Source: Pleomorphomonas sp. | Lineage (GTDB): Bacteria; Pseudomonadota; Alphaproteobacteria; Rhizobiales; Pleomorphomonadaceae | NCBI GenBank assembly: GCA_029976075.1 | Contig: JARKNW010000032.1 | Location: forward strand, 28,746-92,745 | Length of the DNA: 64,000 nucleotides | Reading direction: 5' to 3' | Shown here: positions 44,272-53,003 of the stretch, piece by piece | Layout of the letters: each line of letters opens with the position of its first letter | Numbering within the stretch: position 1 is the stretch's first letter | Program-made: the position numbers and the translations under genes | The notes under the pieces: generated by a model | Databases searched by the model: none | Seen by the model: the letters and a program-made list of their open reading frames with translations, nothing else | What the model was told of the DNA's origin: nothing

Positions 44272-44296
44272 AACGCGGGCTGCGAGTTCCGGTTCC
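44272..44296 (-). promoter_or_regulatory. EcfG-type promoter for nepR-ecfG
   Basis: On the minus strand: GGAAC, 16 bases, CGTT. It reads into nepR-ecfG and is back to back with the phyR site. Confidence 0.8.
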
Positions 44297-44326
44297 GGTC
44301 AGCCGAAAAAATAATCGGATCAGAAG

Positions 44327-44351
44327 GGAACCGACTAAATTCTCCGACGTT
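44327..44351 (+). promoter_or_regulatory. EcfG-type promoter for phyR
   Basis: GGAAC, 16 bases, CGTT, about 58 bp before the phyR ATG. Divergent EcfG promoters in the phyR-nepR gap are the usual arrangement. Confidence 0.8.
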
Positions 44352-44409
44352 TTCAGGCAGGATAGCAGTTTCTGGTTTATTGCTCGCTTAAGCGTTGGAA
44401 AGGCTTCTC

Positions 44410-45210
44410 ATGTCTCTCACGTCCCTGATCGCGCCTCAGCTTCCCTTGCTTCGCCGCTATGCGCGGGCTTTGAGTGGCAGCCAGGCGAGTGGTGACAGTC
44501 ATGTCGTGGCCATGCTGGAACATCTGGTGGCCGATCCCGATGGCTTCGACAGGACACTTGAGCCTCGGCTCGCAGTGTACAAGTTGTTCTCCTCGGTTTG
44601 GAACGCCAATCCGATGAACTATGTGCGGGTCGACGAGGGTGATCGTCCCGCGGCCGATCGCCGGCTCGACGCGATCACTCCGCTTCCGCGTCAGGCCTTC
44701 CTGCTGACGGCCATGGAAGGCTTTTCTCCGTTCGATGCGTCTCGCATCCTTGATGTTGGCCCCGAGGCCTTTTCGGCTCTCCTATCGGAGGCTGCGCGGC
44801 AGATCGGCGATCAGGTCGCTTCGCGTGTGCTTGTCATCGAAGACGAGCCACTGATCGCCATGGATCTGGAAGGGCTCGTGGAAGGGCTCGGGCATACTGT
44901 CGTGGGAAATGCACGCACCCGCGACGAAGCCGTGGCCATGGCTAATCGCGAGCGTCCCGGCCTTATACTCGCCGATATCCGTCTTGCCGATGGTTCGTCG
45001 GGTCTTGATGCCGTCAACGATATCCTGACCAGTTTCGAGGTCCCTGTCATTTTCATCACGGCCTATCCGGAATCGCTGCTGACCGGCGAGCGACCCGAAC
45101 CGACCTTCCTGATTGCAAAACCGTTCCGCGAAGAGATGGTGAAGGCGGTGATTTCGCAGGCGTTGTTCTTCGACAAGGTTGCGTCGCTGCGGCTGAAGGA
45201 CAATGTGTGA
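44410..45210 (+). CDS. phyR: PhyR, sigma-like response regulator (anti-anti-sigma)
   Basis: A 266-residue protein. Residues 1-135 mimic an ECF sigma factor (LPLLRRYARALSGSQASGD, PLPRQAFLLTAMEGFSPFDA). Residues 138-260 are a receiver with E144, D145, the phospho-acceptor D189 (LILADIRLADGSSG), T217 and K237 in AKPFREE. When phosphorylated it binds NepR and frees EcfG. The start at 44410 (MSLTSLIAPQ) is the usual N-terminus. It is divergent from nepR-ecfG and 57 bp before the HWE-type sensor, with which it may be co-transcribed. Confidence 0.96.
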   Translation: MSLTSLIAPQLPLLRRYARALSGSQASGDSHVVAMLEHLVADPDGFDRTLEPRLAVYKLFSSVWNANPMNYVRVDEGDRPAADRRLDAITPLPRQAFLLTAMEGFSPFDASRILDVGPEAFSALLSEAARQIGDQVASRVLVIEDEPLIAMDLEGLVEGLGHTVVGNARTRDEAVAMANRERPGLILADIRLADGSSGLDAVNDILTSFEVPVIFITAYPESLLTGERPEPTFLIAKPFREEMVKAVISQALFFDKVASLRLKDNV

Positions 45211-45267
45211 CGGTTGGCCGGCCACCGTTGACTTCCCAAACGTCGGCCATCTGGCGCGGAGGGCAAG

Positions 45268-46659
45268 GTGCAGCCCGATGACCTCGATACACTCAAGACG
45301 CTGGCGAGAGTAATCACGGTTGCCGCCTGCGCCTCGGTGTCCGCGGGCCTCTTGACCTATCTTTTTCGGATGCGCCACCGAAGCGGTGGCCTGATGGGGA
45401 CGTCTGCGCTCCTTTGCATTTTCGTTTTGGCGATTGCCGTAGGAGCCATCGGTCGCTTGGTGCCCGGGTCAACCGACAGCGGCATCTTCATTCTTCTGGA
45501 GACGGTGACTGCCGTTGTCGCCTTCGTCGTCGGAGTGGCCGTCTGGCCGATGATTCCGCGCTTGATCGGTCAGCCAACGCGCCAGGAAGCCAATCAGGCC
45601 ACTTCCCTGCTGATGGAAGGACAATCGGCAAACAAGAGATTGATCGACCAGCTCAGCGATCTCAATCGCGACTTGGAAACGCGTGTTGCGGGAAGAACAG
45701 CGGAACTGGAAACGGTCCGCCATCGCTTTGAAATGGCTCTGGAGGGGTCCGACATTTCCATCCTGGAGCTCGACGACCAGCTTCTTTTCACCTGGGTATA
45801 TAATCCTCCACGCCCGCTCACCCATGCCGATGTGCTGGGGCGCCATCCAGGCGATCTTCTTCCTCCGGCGGAGGCTGCGGAGTTCGTGAGCATCGGAAAG
45901 CGCGTTCTGACCGGCAGCGCAGCCGAACGTTTTGAGATTTCCTTCATGCTGGGAGGCCGGCAGCGATGGTTCGAGGGATTCGTCGAGCCTGTCACGGTGA
46001 ACGGCAAGGTTACCGGCATTCTGACGGCTGCCATAGACGTGTCTCGCTACAAGGAACATGAGCGCGAGATGCGCGACATCCTGCGCGAGTTGACCCATCG
46101 GTCCAAGAATCTTCTGGCAGTGGTCCAGGGCATCGCCCGGCAGAGCGCGGAAGGATGCCCGGAGGCGGATGGCTTTCTCGCTCCGTTCGGTGGTCGGCTG
46201 CTGGCATTGTCGGCCGCCCATGAACTCCTGGTGCAGAATGGCTGGCGTGGCATTCTCCTCAATGAGGTTGTGACGCGAGCCTGGGCTGACGTTGAGCATA
46301 CCGCCGGCATAAGGGTCGAACTCGATGGTCCTCAGGTCCTCTTGGGACCTGACATTGCGCAGAACGTCATGCTCGGTGCCCATGAACTGGTTACCGCCGC
46401 GGCAGCCGCGGACTTCCCGCCGGAGCGAGTTGTCGTTTCCTGGGCCTTGATGCCTGACGGAGCTTTTCGCCTGGACTGGCGGATGCTGGGGGCGTCGTCG
46501 ATAGAGCTGAGTAACTTCGGCCAACGCCTCCTGCGGACCGTACTGCCAGTCGTTCTCGGCGGAGAGGTCACGGCACTCGGCATGTCGGAAGCCGGCTTTG
46601 CCTACGGACTTCGAGGGCGGATCGGTCCGCAGCTTCAGCTCGCCCAGAGGTCTGCGTAA
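45268..46659 (+). CDS. HWE-family sensor kinase with degenerate ATPase domain, next to phyR
   Basis: A 463-residue protein. Two or three N-terminal membrane segments (about residues 13-33, 43-63 and 72-98) are followed by a coiled coil, a PAS domain (about 150-260) and an HWE-type kinase. The H box is present (ELTHRSKNLLAVVQGIARQ, H277). The ATPase part has changed key residues: in AHELVTAAAAADF the N-box Asn is A377, and in LDWRMLGASS the Glu of the HWE motif is M406. Such losses normally abolish kinase activity. It could be a phosphatase, a scaffold or a partner of an active kinase. It starts with GTG after GGAGGGCAAG. Its end overlaps rhaK by 25 bp, tail to tail. Confidence 0.85.
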   Translation: MQPDDLDTLKTLARVITVAACASVSAGLLTYLFRMRHRSGGLMGTSALLCIFVLAIAVGAIGRLVPGSTDSGIFILLETVTAVVAFVVGVAVWPMIPRLIGQPTRQEANQATSLLMEGQSANKRLIDQLSDLNRDLETRVAGRTAELETVRHRFEMALEGSDISILELDDQLLFTWVYNPPRPLTHADVLGRHPGDLLPPAEAAEFVSIGKRVLTGSAAERFEISFMLGGRQRWFEGFVEPVTVNGKVTGILTAAIDVSRYKEHEREMRDILRELTHRSKNLLAVVQGIARQSAEGCPEADGFLAPFGGRLLALSAAHELLVQNGWRGILLNEVVTRAWADVEHTAGIRVELDGPQVLLGPDIAQNVMLGAHELVTAAAAADFPPERVVVSWALMPDGAFRLDWRMLGASSIELSNFGQRLLRTVLPVVLGGEVTALGMSEAGFAYGLRGRIGPQLQLAQRSA

Positions 46660-48005
46660 TGCTTCAGGTTGGCGAGATCGTAGGCGCCGCCAACGGAACG
46701 GTCGGATGGGAGATTGGGGCAGCCGCCGGGGCCGAGCGCCAGCATGGCCGCACCTGTCGAGGTTCCGGTCGTTCCGGCGGCAATGAGAACAGGTCGTCCG
46801 GTAAGCTGCTGCAATGCCTCGGCAAATAGCGTATCCCGGCCGAATGGGCCTTCGATGACGATCGGACCGGCGGCACTGGCGACCGCCATCGCCGCGCGTG
46901 CCACCATGGCAAGATAGAGACTGACGGCAGCCGTCCTGACGCTGGCGGAAAGTGAAGTCGGATCGACACTCCAAGTGCCCTTGCCGGCCGGAAACGGTCC
47001 GCAGCCCGGTATGAAGGTCGGGCGAACCATGATGTTGCCATCGAGGACGGCGCGCACATCCTCCGGCGTCGGCTTCTTGGCTTTGCCATCGGTCAGAAGG
47101 TCGAACTCGCGACCGCCCATGAACCGTGAGGACGGCACCGGATTGCCGAAAGCATCGACATTGCAAAGGCCGTCACGTCCGGCGTCAAGTGCCGAGGCAT
47201 CGCCGCCGACGGCAAAGACGATGACCCAGGTTCCGGTCGACAGTACCGTGAATGGCGCCTTGCGGCTGAGAAGATGCGGCAGCAACGAAGCGTTGGAGTC
47301 ATGGATGCCGCAGTAGACCGGTGTGTCGCGCGGCAGTCCGGTACGGGCGGCTATGTCTGCCGTCACAGTGCCGAGCTTGTCGAAGGCCGAGCGCAATGGC
47401 GCAAACAGGCTGTCCCAGCCCTCTGCCTTTGCGAAAGACGAATAGCCTCGGCTCTCCGGAGCCCAAAGGTCGGTGTGTACGCCCAGCGACGTGGGTTCGC
47501 TTGCCAGGACCCCGGTGAAGCGAAAAGCCCAGTATTGCGGGTAGGGCACAATGGCGGTCACCCTGGCAAAGGCGTCCGGATAGGTTCGTGCCTGCCAGTA
47601 AAGCTGCGCGCCGGCATTGAGGCCACCGGGCAATCGTGGCGTGAAGCTCTCGGTGAAAGACGGACGCGCGCCGGAATAGGTACCGTCGAGTGTGTCGGGC
47701 CCGCGGAATTCGTAGTCGAGGATCGGTAATGCCAGTTCGCTTCCAGCCAACAAGGCAAACGTCGCACCGTGGGTCGTGAAGGAGAGCGCATCGATCCGTT
47801 GGCTTGCCGCCGCGTCTTTCAGCGTGTCGAGAAAGAACGTCCACATGCCCTCGACGTCGTAATGGGGGTAGGGCGGCAGATCGACGACGGCGTTGGGCCG
47901 CGTGCGGACGAACACGTCCTCGCCGCTCTCGAGATCGTGGACCACCAGCTTGACGTTGGTTTTGCCCACATCGAGAACCGCGATGAACCTCGGCGTCGTC
48001 GACAT
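46635..48005 (-). CDS. rhaK: L-rhamnulose kinase, FGGY family (rhizobial type)
   Basis: A 456-residue kinase. The N-terminal phosphate-binding loop is VLDVGKTNVKLVVHDLE. The C-terminal domain has STGTWVIVFAVGG and GTTGTSTGAAMLALG. It phosphorylates L-rhamnulose to its 1-phosphate. The sequence is unlike the E. coli RhaB and fits the RhaK group next to rhizobial rhamnose transporters; in rhizobia RhaK is also needed for uptake. It is the last gene of the leftward rha operon, 28 bp after rhaQ, and it overlaps the HWE sensor gene end. Confidence 0.85.
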   Translation of the reverse strand: MSTTPRFIAVLDVGKTNVKLVVHDLESGEDVFVRTRPNAVVDLPPYPHYDVEGMWTFFLDTLKDAAASQRIDALSFTTHGATFALLAGSELALPILDYEFRGPDTLDGTYSGARPSFTESFTPRLPGGLNAGAQLYWQARTYPDAFARVTAIVPYPQYWAFRFTGVLASEPTSLGVHTDLWAPESRGYSSFAKAEGWDSLFAPLRSAFDKLGTVTADIAARTGLPRDTPVYCGIHDSNASLLPHLLSRKAPFTVLSTGTWVIVFAVGGDASALDAGRDGLCNVDAFGNPVPSSRFMGGREFDLLTDGKAKKPTPEDVRAVLDGNIMVRPTFIPGCGPFPAGKGTWSVDPTSLSASVRTAAVSLYLAMVARAAMAVASAAGPIVIEGPFGRDTLFAEALQQLTGRPVLIAAGTTGTSTGAAMLALGPGGCPNLPSDRSVGGAYDLANLKHYADLWAS

Positions 48006-48032
48006 GACGTTCTCCCCTATCTTCGACCGTCT

Positions 48033-49049
48033 TCAGCGTGTGGCACGGCGACGGTTGTTGATCCGTTGCACGACCAGCGGCAAGGCGATCACCAGGATCA
48101 GCATGAGGCCCATGAAGATGCTCATGACGATGCCGGGTACGTTGAGCAGGCCGAGGCCGAAGGTGACAAGTCCCATTACGAAGGCAGCGATCACGACACC
48201 CAGAATATTGCCGGTGCCACCATTGATGCCGACACCACCCAGCACGGCCATGGTGACTGCGTCGAGTTCCCAGCCCACGGCGATCGACGGACGGGTCGAG
48301 CCCAGCCGTGATGTCAGCATAACCGAGGCGAGGCCAGCGGCAACGCCGGTCATCAGGAAGACGATGAACTTGATGCGCTGTACCTTGACCCCCGAGAAGC
48401 TCGCTGCGAGGGCATTGTTGCCGACGGCGTAGACCTGCCGACCGAAGATCGTCTTGTGCAGCACGATGCCGGCAATGACGGCCAGGACGAGGAAGGTCAC
48501 GAACTCGATCGAAAAGATCCAGAAGGCATATCCCTGGCCGAAAATCGCAAAGTCGGCCGGATAGTTCTTGTAGACCTGATCTCCGAGAACGACGTAGGCG
48601 ATGCCACGGTAAAGACTCATGGTGCCGATGGTTGCCACGATGGCCGGCAAGCCGAGCTTGGCTACCAACACCCCGTTGAAAAGACCACAGCCGACTCCGA
48701 CACCGATGCCGACGAGGAACAGCACCGGGGTGCCCGCTCCGGCCTGGGCGGCAGCGCCCATTGCCGTCGAAGCCAGCGCGATGATCGAAGCCACCGACAG
48801 GTCGATCTCGCCGGTGATGATCACGAACGTCATCGCCAAGGCCAGTATGGCCTTTTCCGTGAAGTTGAAGGTTGCGTCCGACAGGTTCCAGGGATCGAGG
48901 AAGTAGGGTGAGGCCAGCGAGTTGGCGATGGCGATGGCGATCGCCACGGCAAGCAGCAGCGCTTCCCAGCTTTTCAGCGCTCGCTTCAACGGACTGTCCA
49001 GCCGGTCTGGTATATGACGCGGCGAGAGGGTGGCGGACTGGTCACTCAT
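48033..49049 (-). CDS. rhaQ: Rhamnose ABC importer permease RhaQ
   Basis: A 338-residue membrane protein of the RbsC type, with about eight to ten segments and GEIDLSVASIIALASTAMGA and AVLGGVGINGGTGNILGVVI motifs. The start at 49049 overlaps the rhaP stop by 4 bp; the longer frame to 49277 lies inside rhaP and is not real. It pairs with RhaP to form the channel for rhamnose. Confidence 0.9.
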   Translation of the reverse strand: MSDQSATLSPRHIPDRLDSPLKRALKSWEALLLAVAIAIAIANSLASPYFLDPWNLSDATFNFTEKAILALAMTFVIITGEIDLSVASIIALASTAMGAAAQAGAGTPVLFLVGIGVGVGCGLFNGVLVAKLGLPAIVATIGTMSLYRGIAYVVLGDQVYKNYPADFAIFGQGYAFWIFSIEFVTFLVLAVIAGIVLHKTIFGRQVYAVGNNALAASFSGVKVQRIKFIVFLMTGVAAGLASVMLTSRLGSTRPSIAVGWELDAVTMAVLGGVGINGGTGNILGVVIAAFVMGLVTFGLGLLNVPGIVMSIFMGLMLILVIALPLVVQRINNRRRATR

Positions 49050-50035
49050 AGCGGAAGCTCCTTGCGGCGGAGGATGACGCGGCCCTTGACGCGTTCGCCG
49101 CGGGCGTTGATCACGACGGCGACGATGATGATCGCGCCCGAGATAGCCATCTGCCAGAACGGGGATATGCCAATCACCGGCAGCGCATTCTTGATGATGC
49201 CAAGGAACAGGGCTCCCAGCACGACCCCGCCGACCGTTCCGACGCCGCCGATGGTCGAGACGCCGCCAATCACGCAAGCCGCCACCGTGTCAAGTTCGAA
49301 GCCCGAGGCGACGTCAACGTAGGCAACTGCGTAGCGCGAAACCCAGAGATAGCCGCAAAGCCCGGAGACGGTGCCCGACAGGACGAAAGCAAGGAAGCGC
49401 GTCTTGCCGATGTCGATGCCGGTGTACACGGCGGCCACCGCATTGCCGCCTGTGGCATAGAAGGCGCGGCCGACACCGGTGCGGGTAAACAGCAGGGCGG
49501 CAAGCAGGATCGCGAGGATGCCGACCCACGAGAGCACCGGCATGCCGAGGATCAACGTGCGCGGCAACTCCAGGAAGGCCGGAGACATCTCGTGGGCATT
49601 GACCCAGGCGCCGCCGGATTCGACGAAGGCAAGGCCACGGAAAATGGTCATGGTACCTAGGGTTACCACAATCGCCGGAATGTCCAGCCACCACACCAGA
49701 AAGCCATTGATGGCACCCAGCAGCATGCCCATGCCGATGGCGATCACGATCAGGACGATGAGTGGAAGGCCCGGGGCGAGATGGTTGATCATCGCCACCG
49801 TCATGCCGGTCAGTGCCACGTTGGCGGCGACCGACAGGTCGATCGACTTGGTCAGGATGACGGCGGACTGACCGAGCGCCATCATGATCAGGATCGATGT
49901 GTCGTTGAAGACGCTGGCAAGATTGCGTGGCGTCGAGAAGGCGGGGAAACGAGCGGTGATGGCAACAAGCAACAGAAGGCAGGCCAGCACCAGGAGCGCT
50001 TCGCGCCGCGCAAGAAGGCTGCGGATGGTGTTCAT
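49046..50035 (-). CDS. rhaP: Rhamnose ABC importer permease RhaP
   Basis: A 329-residue membrane protein of the RbsC type (SIDLSVAANVALTGMTVAMI, CVIGGVSTIGGVGTVGGVVL). It is coupled to rhaQ and follows the ATPase gene after 46 bp. The use of two different permease subunits is typical of rhizobial rhamnose transport. Confidence 0.9.
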   Translation of the reverse strand: MNTIRSLLARREALLVLACLLLLVAITARFPAFSTPRNLASVFNDTSILIMMALGQSAVILTKSIDLSVAANVALTGMTVAMINHLAPGLPLIVLIVIAIGMGMLLGAINGFLVWWLDIPAIVVTLGTMTIFRGLAFVESGGAWVNAHEMSPAFLELPRTLILGMPVLSWVGILAILLAALLFTRTGVGRAFYATGGNAVAAVYTGIDIGKTRFLAFVLSGTVSGLCGYLWVSRYAVAYVDVASGFELDTVAACVIGGVSTIGGVGTVGGVVLGALFLGIIKNALPVIGISPFWQMAISGAIIIVAVVINARGERVKGRVILRRKELPL

Positions 50036-50081
50036 CTGAAAAGCTCCAGGGCGGGAATTTCAGGGCAGGCGGAAGGGCAAG

Positions 50082-51605
50082 TCACGCGGCTGCCTCCTTG
50101 TTGCCGGTCGCGGCGCGCACCAGCGTCTCCGGTGTCAGGCCCTCGCGCTCGAAGACGCCGGCCATTCGGCCCTCGCGCATCACGATGACGCGGTCGCTCA
50201 TGCCGAGGATTTCGGGGATTTCGCTCGACACCATGATGACCGCGAGCCCTTCGACGGCAAGCTGGCTCATGAAGGCGTGCACGGCTGCCTTGGAACCGAT
50301 GTCGATGCCCTTGGTCGGCTCGTCGAGGATGATGACCTTCGGCAGCGTAGCGAGCCACTTGCCGATCACCACTTTCTGCTGGTTGCCGCCCGACAGCGTT
50401 CCGACCGGTTGGCTCAGCGAAGCGGCGCGCAGATCGAGCCGTTCGGCATACTTGCGAGCGAGGTCGAACTCTTCCGCCATGCGAAGGAAGTTGCGCCGGC
50501 TCGTGACCTTCAACGAAGGCAGCGAGATGTTGGAGACGATCGACATGGCGGTGATGGCGCCATGGCGGCCACGCTCTTCCGGCACGTAGACGATGCCGGC
50601 GTCGATGGCGTCGGACGGCGAATGAACGGAGATCGGCTTGCCGGAAAGCGTGACCGTTCCTGCCGATGGGCGAGTAACGCCGAACAGCGCCTGGCAGAAC
50701 TCCGAGCGGCCGGCGCCGACGAGGCCATAAAGGCCGAGGATTTCCCCGCGCCGAAGCTCCAGGGAAACCTGGTCGAACTCGGTTGGGTGGCAGTAACCGT
50801 CGACCTTCAGCACCACGTCGCCGATTTCGGCGGGCAGCTTCGGGAAGGCCTGCGTCACGTCACGGCCGACCATCAGCTTGACGAGGTCATTGTGCGAGAC
50901 TTCGTCAAGCCGTCCGGCCCCGACCTGACGGCCATCGCGGAAGACGGCGAAATACTCGCAGATCTGCCAGACTTCCTCGAACTTATGGCTGATGAAAAGG
51001 ATCGCCTTGCCCGCCTTCTTCAGCCTGTCGATGATCCCGAACAGTTCTTCCACTTCCTTGTAGGAAAGGGCGGCGGTTGGTTCGTCCATGATGACGATGC
51101 GGGCGTCAATGGAGAGGGCGCGGGCAATCGCCACCAGATGACGCTGGGCGATGGAAAGGTCCTTGAGACGTATCCGCGTCGAGATCGGCGCGTCGATGCC
51201 ATGCAGGATGGCGGCGGCACGGGCATGCATCGCCGCCCAGTCGATCAGCCCATATCGGTTGCGTGGCTGATGGCCGATGTAGATGTTTTCCGCAACCGTC
51301 AGTTCATCGAACAGCACGGTCTCCTGGTGGATGGCGGTGATGCCGAGTTCCTGTGCCGCTTCTGCCGTTGGAAGCGTCACCTCCTTGCCGTCGATGCGGA
51401 TGCTGCCGCCATCGGGCTGGTAGATACCGGTGAGAATCTTGACCAGGGTCGACTTGCCGGCGCCATTTTCTCCGATCAGCGCGGTCACGTGGCCGGGGCG
51501 AAGCTCCAGCGCCACATCGGACAACGCCTTGACGCCTGGAAAGGTCTTGGAGATGCCCGTCATCTTCAGGATGGGCTCTGTGGTGGGGATGTCCGTTGGA
51601 AGCAT
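50082..51605 (-). CDS. rhaT: Rhamnose ABC importer ATP-binding protein
   Basis: A 507-residue double ATPase of the RbsA type. The first half has Walker A GENGAGKSTLVKILTGIYQP and IVIMDEPTAALSYKE. The second half has GLVGAGRSEFCQALFG, GTLSGGNQQKVVIGKWLA and VIILDEPTKGIDIGSK. The start at 51605 (MLPTDIPTTEP) is taken because the extension to 51752 would run through the repeat region. It follows the binding-protein gene after a 350-bp gap with hairpins. Confidence 0.9.
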   Translation of the reverse strand: MLPTDIPTTEPILKMTGISKTFPGVKALSDVALELRPGHVTALIGENGAGKSTLVKILTGIYQPDGGSIRIDGKEVTLPTAEAAQELGITAIHQETVLFDELTVAENIYIGHQPRNRYGLIDWAAMHARAAAILHGIDAPISTRIRLKDLSIAQRHLVAIARALSIDARIVIMDEPTAALSYKEVEELFGIIDRLKKAGKAILFISHKFEEVWQICEYFAVFRDGRQVGAGRLDEVSHNDLVKLMVGRDVTQAFPKLPAEIGDVVLKVDGYCHPTEFDQVSLELRRGEILGLYGLVGAGRSEFCQALFGVTRPSAGTVTLSGKPISVHSPSDAIDAGIVYVPEERGRHGAITAMSIVSNISLPSLKVTSRRNFLRMAEEFDLARKYAERLDLRAASLSQPVGTLSGGNQQKVVIGKWLATLPKVIILDEPTKGIDIGSKAAVHAFMSQLAVEGLAVIMVSSEIPEILGMSDRVIVMREGRMAGVFEREGLTPETLVRAATGNKEAAA

Positions 51606-51727
51606 GGCTTTTATCGGCGCTTTTCGCTGATGAGGCTTATGGCCTGGAGGATCGAAGGGGCGATCGACTGGGGCCGCCGCTGGATGAAGCCCGGCCTTGG
51701 CCGGCTTGGATCCGGTCGATGGAACTA

Positions 51728-51890
51728 CCCCCTTTCCCTGTCCCTCCCTCACGCGAAGGAGGGGCCTGCCATGATCCCGAGACTGCGCTGGAGGGCGCGC
51801 AGCGGATTGGACGTCGGAAGCCGGAGGAGAGAGCTCCTGTCATTGGCAACCGCGTCCCCTCCCAAAGGGGGGAGGGACAGGGAGAGGGGG
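51728..51890. repeat. Long-armed inverted repeat inside the rha operon
   Basis: The left arm at 51728-51747 reads CCCCCTTTCCCTGTCCCTCC. The right arm at 51871-51890 reads, in reverse complement, CCCCCTCTCCCTGTCCCTCC: 19 of 20 bases match. Imperfect pairing may continue inward with AGGAGGGG / CCCCTCCC. The 120-bp centre is GC-rich with no coding sense. This looks like an intergenic palindromic repeat of a family that may occur elsewhere in the genome. Confidence 0.7.
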
Positions 51891-51916
51891 CTTATCTCAC
51901 GAGGTGTCTGGATGCC

Positions 51917-51938
51917 GGACCCGGCCATGGCCGGGTCC
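51917..51938. terminator. Perfect 22-bp palindrome after rhaS
   Basis: GGACCCGGCC followed by AT and GGCCGGGTCC: a strong hairpin 18 bp past the rhaS stop. No T-tract follows on the minus strand. It probably protects the rhaS message or partly stops transcription before rhaT. Confidence 0.55.
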
Positions 51939-51955
51939 TGTACGATTTGCCGAGA

Positions 51956-52951
51956 TCAGAAGATCTTGGCGAATTCCTCGACGTTCTTGGCGTCGTAGAC
52001 GAACGGATCAGCCATTGCCGCCTCTTTGTTGGCGTCGAGCTTGATCTTGCCCATGCGGCCGATGGCGATCTCGGAATCCGCCTTGGCTTCGGCCTTGCCG
52101 GTCTTCAGCTCGTAGGCGATGTAGGTGGCCGAGTAGCCGAGGTCGATCGGGTTCCAGATGGCGAAGGCCTTGGACGAACCAGCCTTGACGTGGCCGGCCA
52201 TTTCCGATGGCAGGCCGAGGCCCGTCACGTTGACCTTGCCGACGAGGCCGGCGTCTTCAACGGCTTGGGCGGCGGCGACGATGCCCACCGACGTCGGCGC
52301 GATGATCGCCTTGAGGTTCGGGTACTTGGCGATCAGGCCCTGCGTTTCGCGATAGGACTTGTCGGCGAGGTCGTCGCCGTAGACCGTGTCGACGAGATTG
52401 ACGTTCTTGTAGTTGGGCAGGACCTTCTTCATCTCCTCGATCCAGATGTTCTGGTTGGTCGCCGTCGAGGCGGCCGAAAGGATGGCGACGTCGCCCTTGT
52501 CCGAACCAAGACCGTCGGCGGCCAGCTTCACGCACATGTTGCCGATCAGCGGGTTGGACGACGGATTGAGGTGCATCAGGCGGCCTTCCGGTGCCACGCC
52601 CGAATCCCAGGAAATGACGGTGATGCCGCGCTGCATGGCCTTCTTGAGGGCGGGGACGAGCGCGTCCTTGTCGTTGGCCGAGATGGCGATGGCGTCGACC
52701 TTCTGGGCGATCAGCGAGTTGACGACATCGATCTGGGCCTCGGCGGTCGAGGTGGTCGGACCGGTGTAGATGATGTCGACGTTGCCAAGTTCCTTGGCCG
52801 CTTCCTGGGCGCCCTTGTGGGCCGCATCGAAGAAGCCGTTGCCGAGCGTCTTGACGACGAGCGCAATCTTGACGTTCTCGGCGCTGGCCGGGCCCGCCAT
52901 CAGGGCGATGGCGGCGGCCGTGGTTACGATCAGTTTCTTGAACAGGGTCAT
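51956..52951 (-). CDS. rhaS: Rhamnose-binding periplasmic protein
   Basis: A 331-residue binding protein. The signal peptide (TLFKKLIVTTAAAIALMAGP) ends at ASAEN. The mature fold is of the ribose-binding type (VKIALVVKTLGNGFFDAAHK, AIAISANDKDALVPALKKAM, VISWDSGVAPEGRLMHLNPS). It delivers rhamnose to RhaPQ-RhaT. The start at 52951 gives a normal signal peptide. It is the transporter gene nearest to the regulator rhaR. Confidence 0.9.
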   Translation of the reverse strand: MTLFKKLIVTTAAAIALMAGPASAENVKIALVVKTLGNGFFDAAHKGAQEAAKELGNVDIIYTGPTTSTAEAQIDVVNSLIAQKVDAIAISANDKDALVPALKKAMQRGITVISWDSGVAPEGRLMHLNPSSNPLIGNMCVKLAADGLGSDKGDVAILSAASTATNQNIWIEEMKKVLPNYKNVNLVDTVYGDDLADKSYRETQGLIAKYPNLKAIIAPTSVGIVAAAQAVEDAGLVGKVNVTGLGLPSEMAGHVKAGSSKAFAIWNPIDLGYSATYIAYELKTGKAEAKADSEIAIGRMGKIKLDANKEAAMADPFVYDAKNVEEFAKIF

Positions 52952-53003
52952 TTGGGGTCTCCTCCCGTTGCGACCTTCCGTCGACCTCCGCCTCACTCCT
53001 CTG

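Larger units (their letters stand above)
51606..51955. other. Gap between rhaS and rhaT holding repeat structures
   Basis: No gene is seen. It holds a long inverted repeat (51728-51890) and a perfect palindrome (51917-51938). Their position inside an operon suggests effects on mRNA stability or partial termination after the binding-protein gene. Confidence 0.6.

Noticed and set aside
45469..47166. 565-codon frame on the minus strand across the HWE sensor and rhaK
   Set aside because: It runs antisense to the sensor and out of frame through rhaK. Its residues look random (Arg, Gly, Ser and His-rich).
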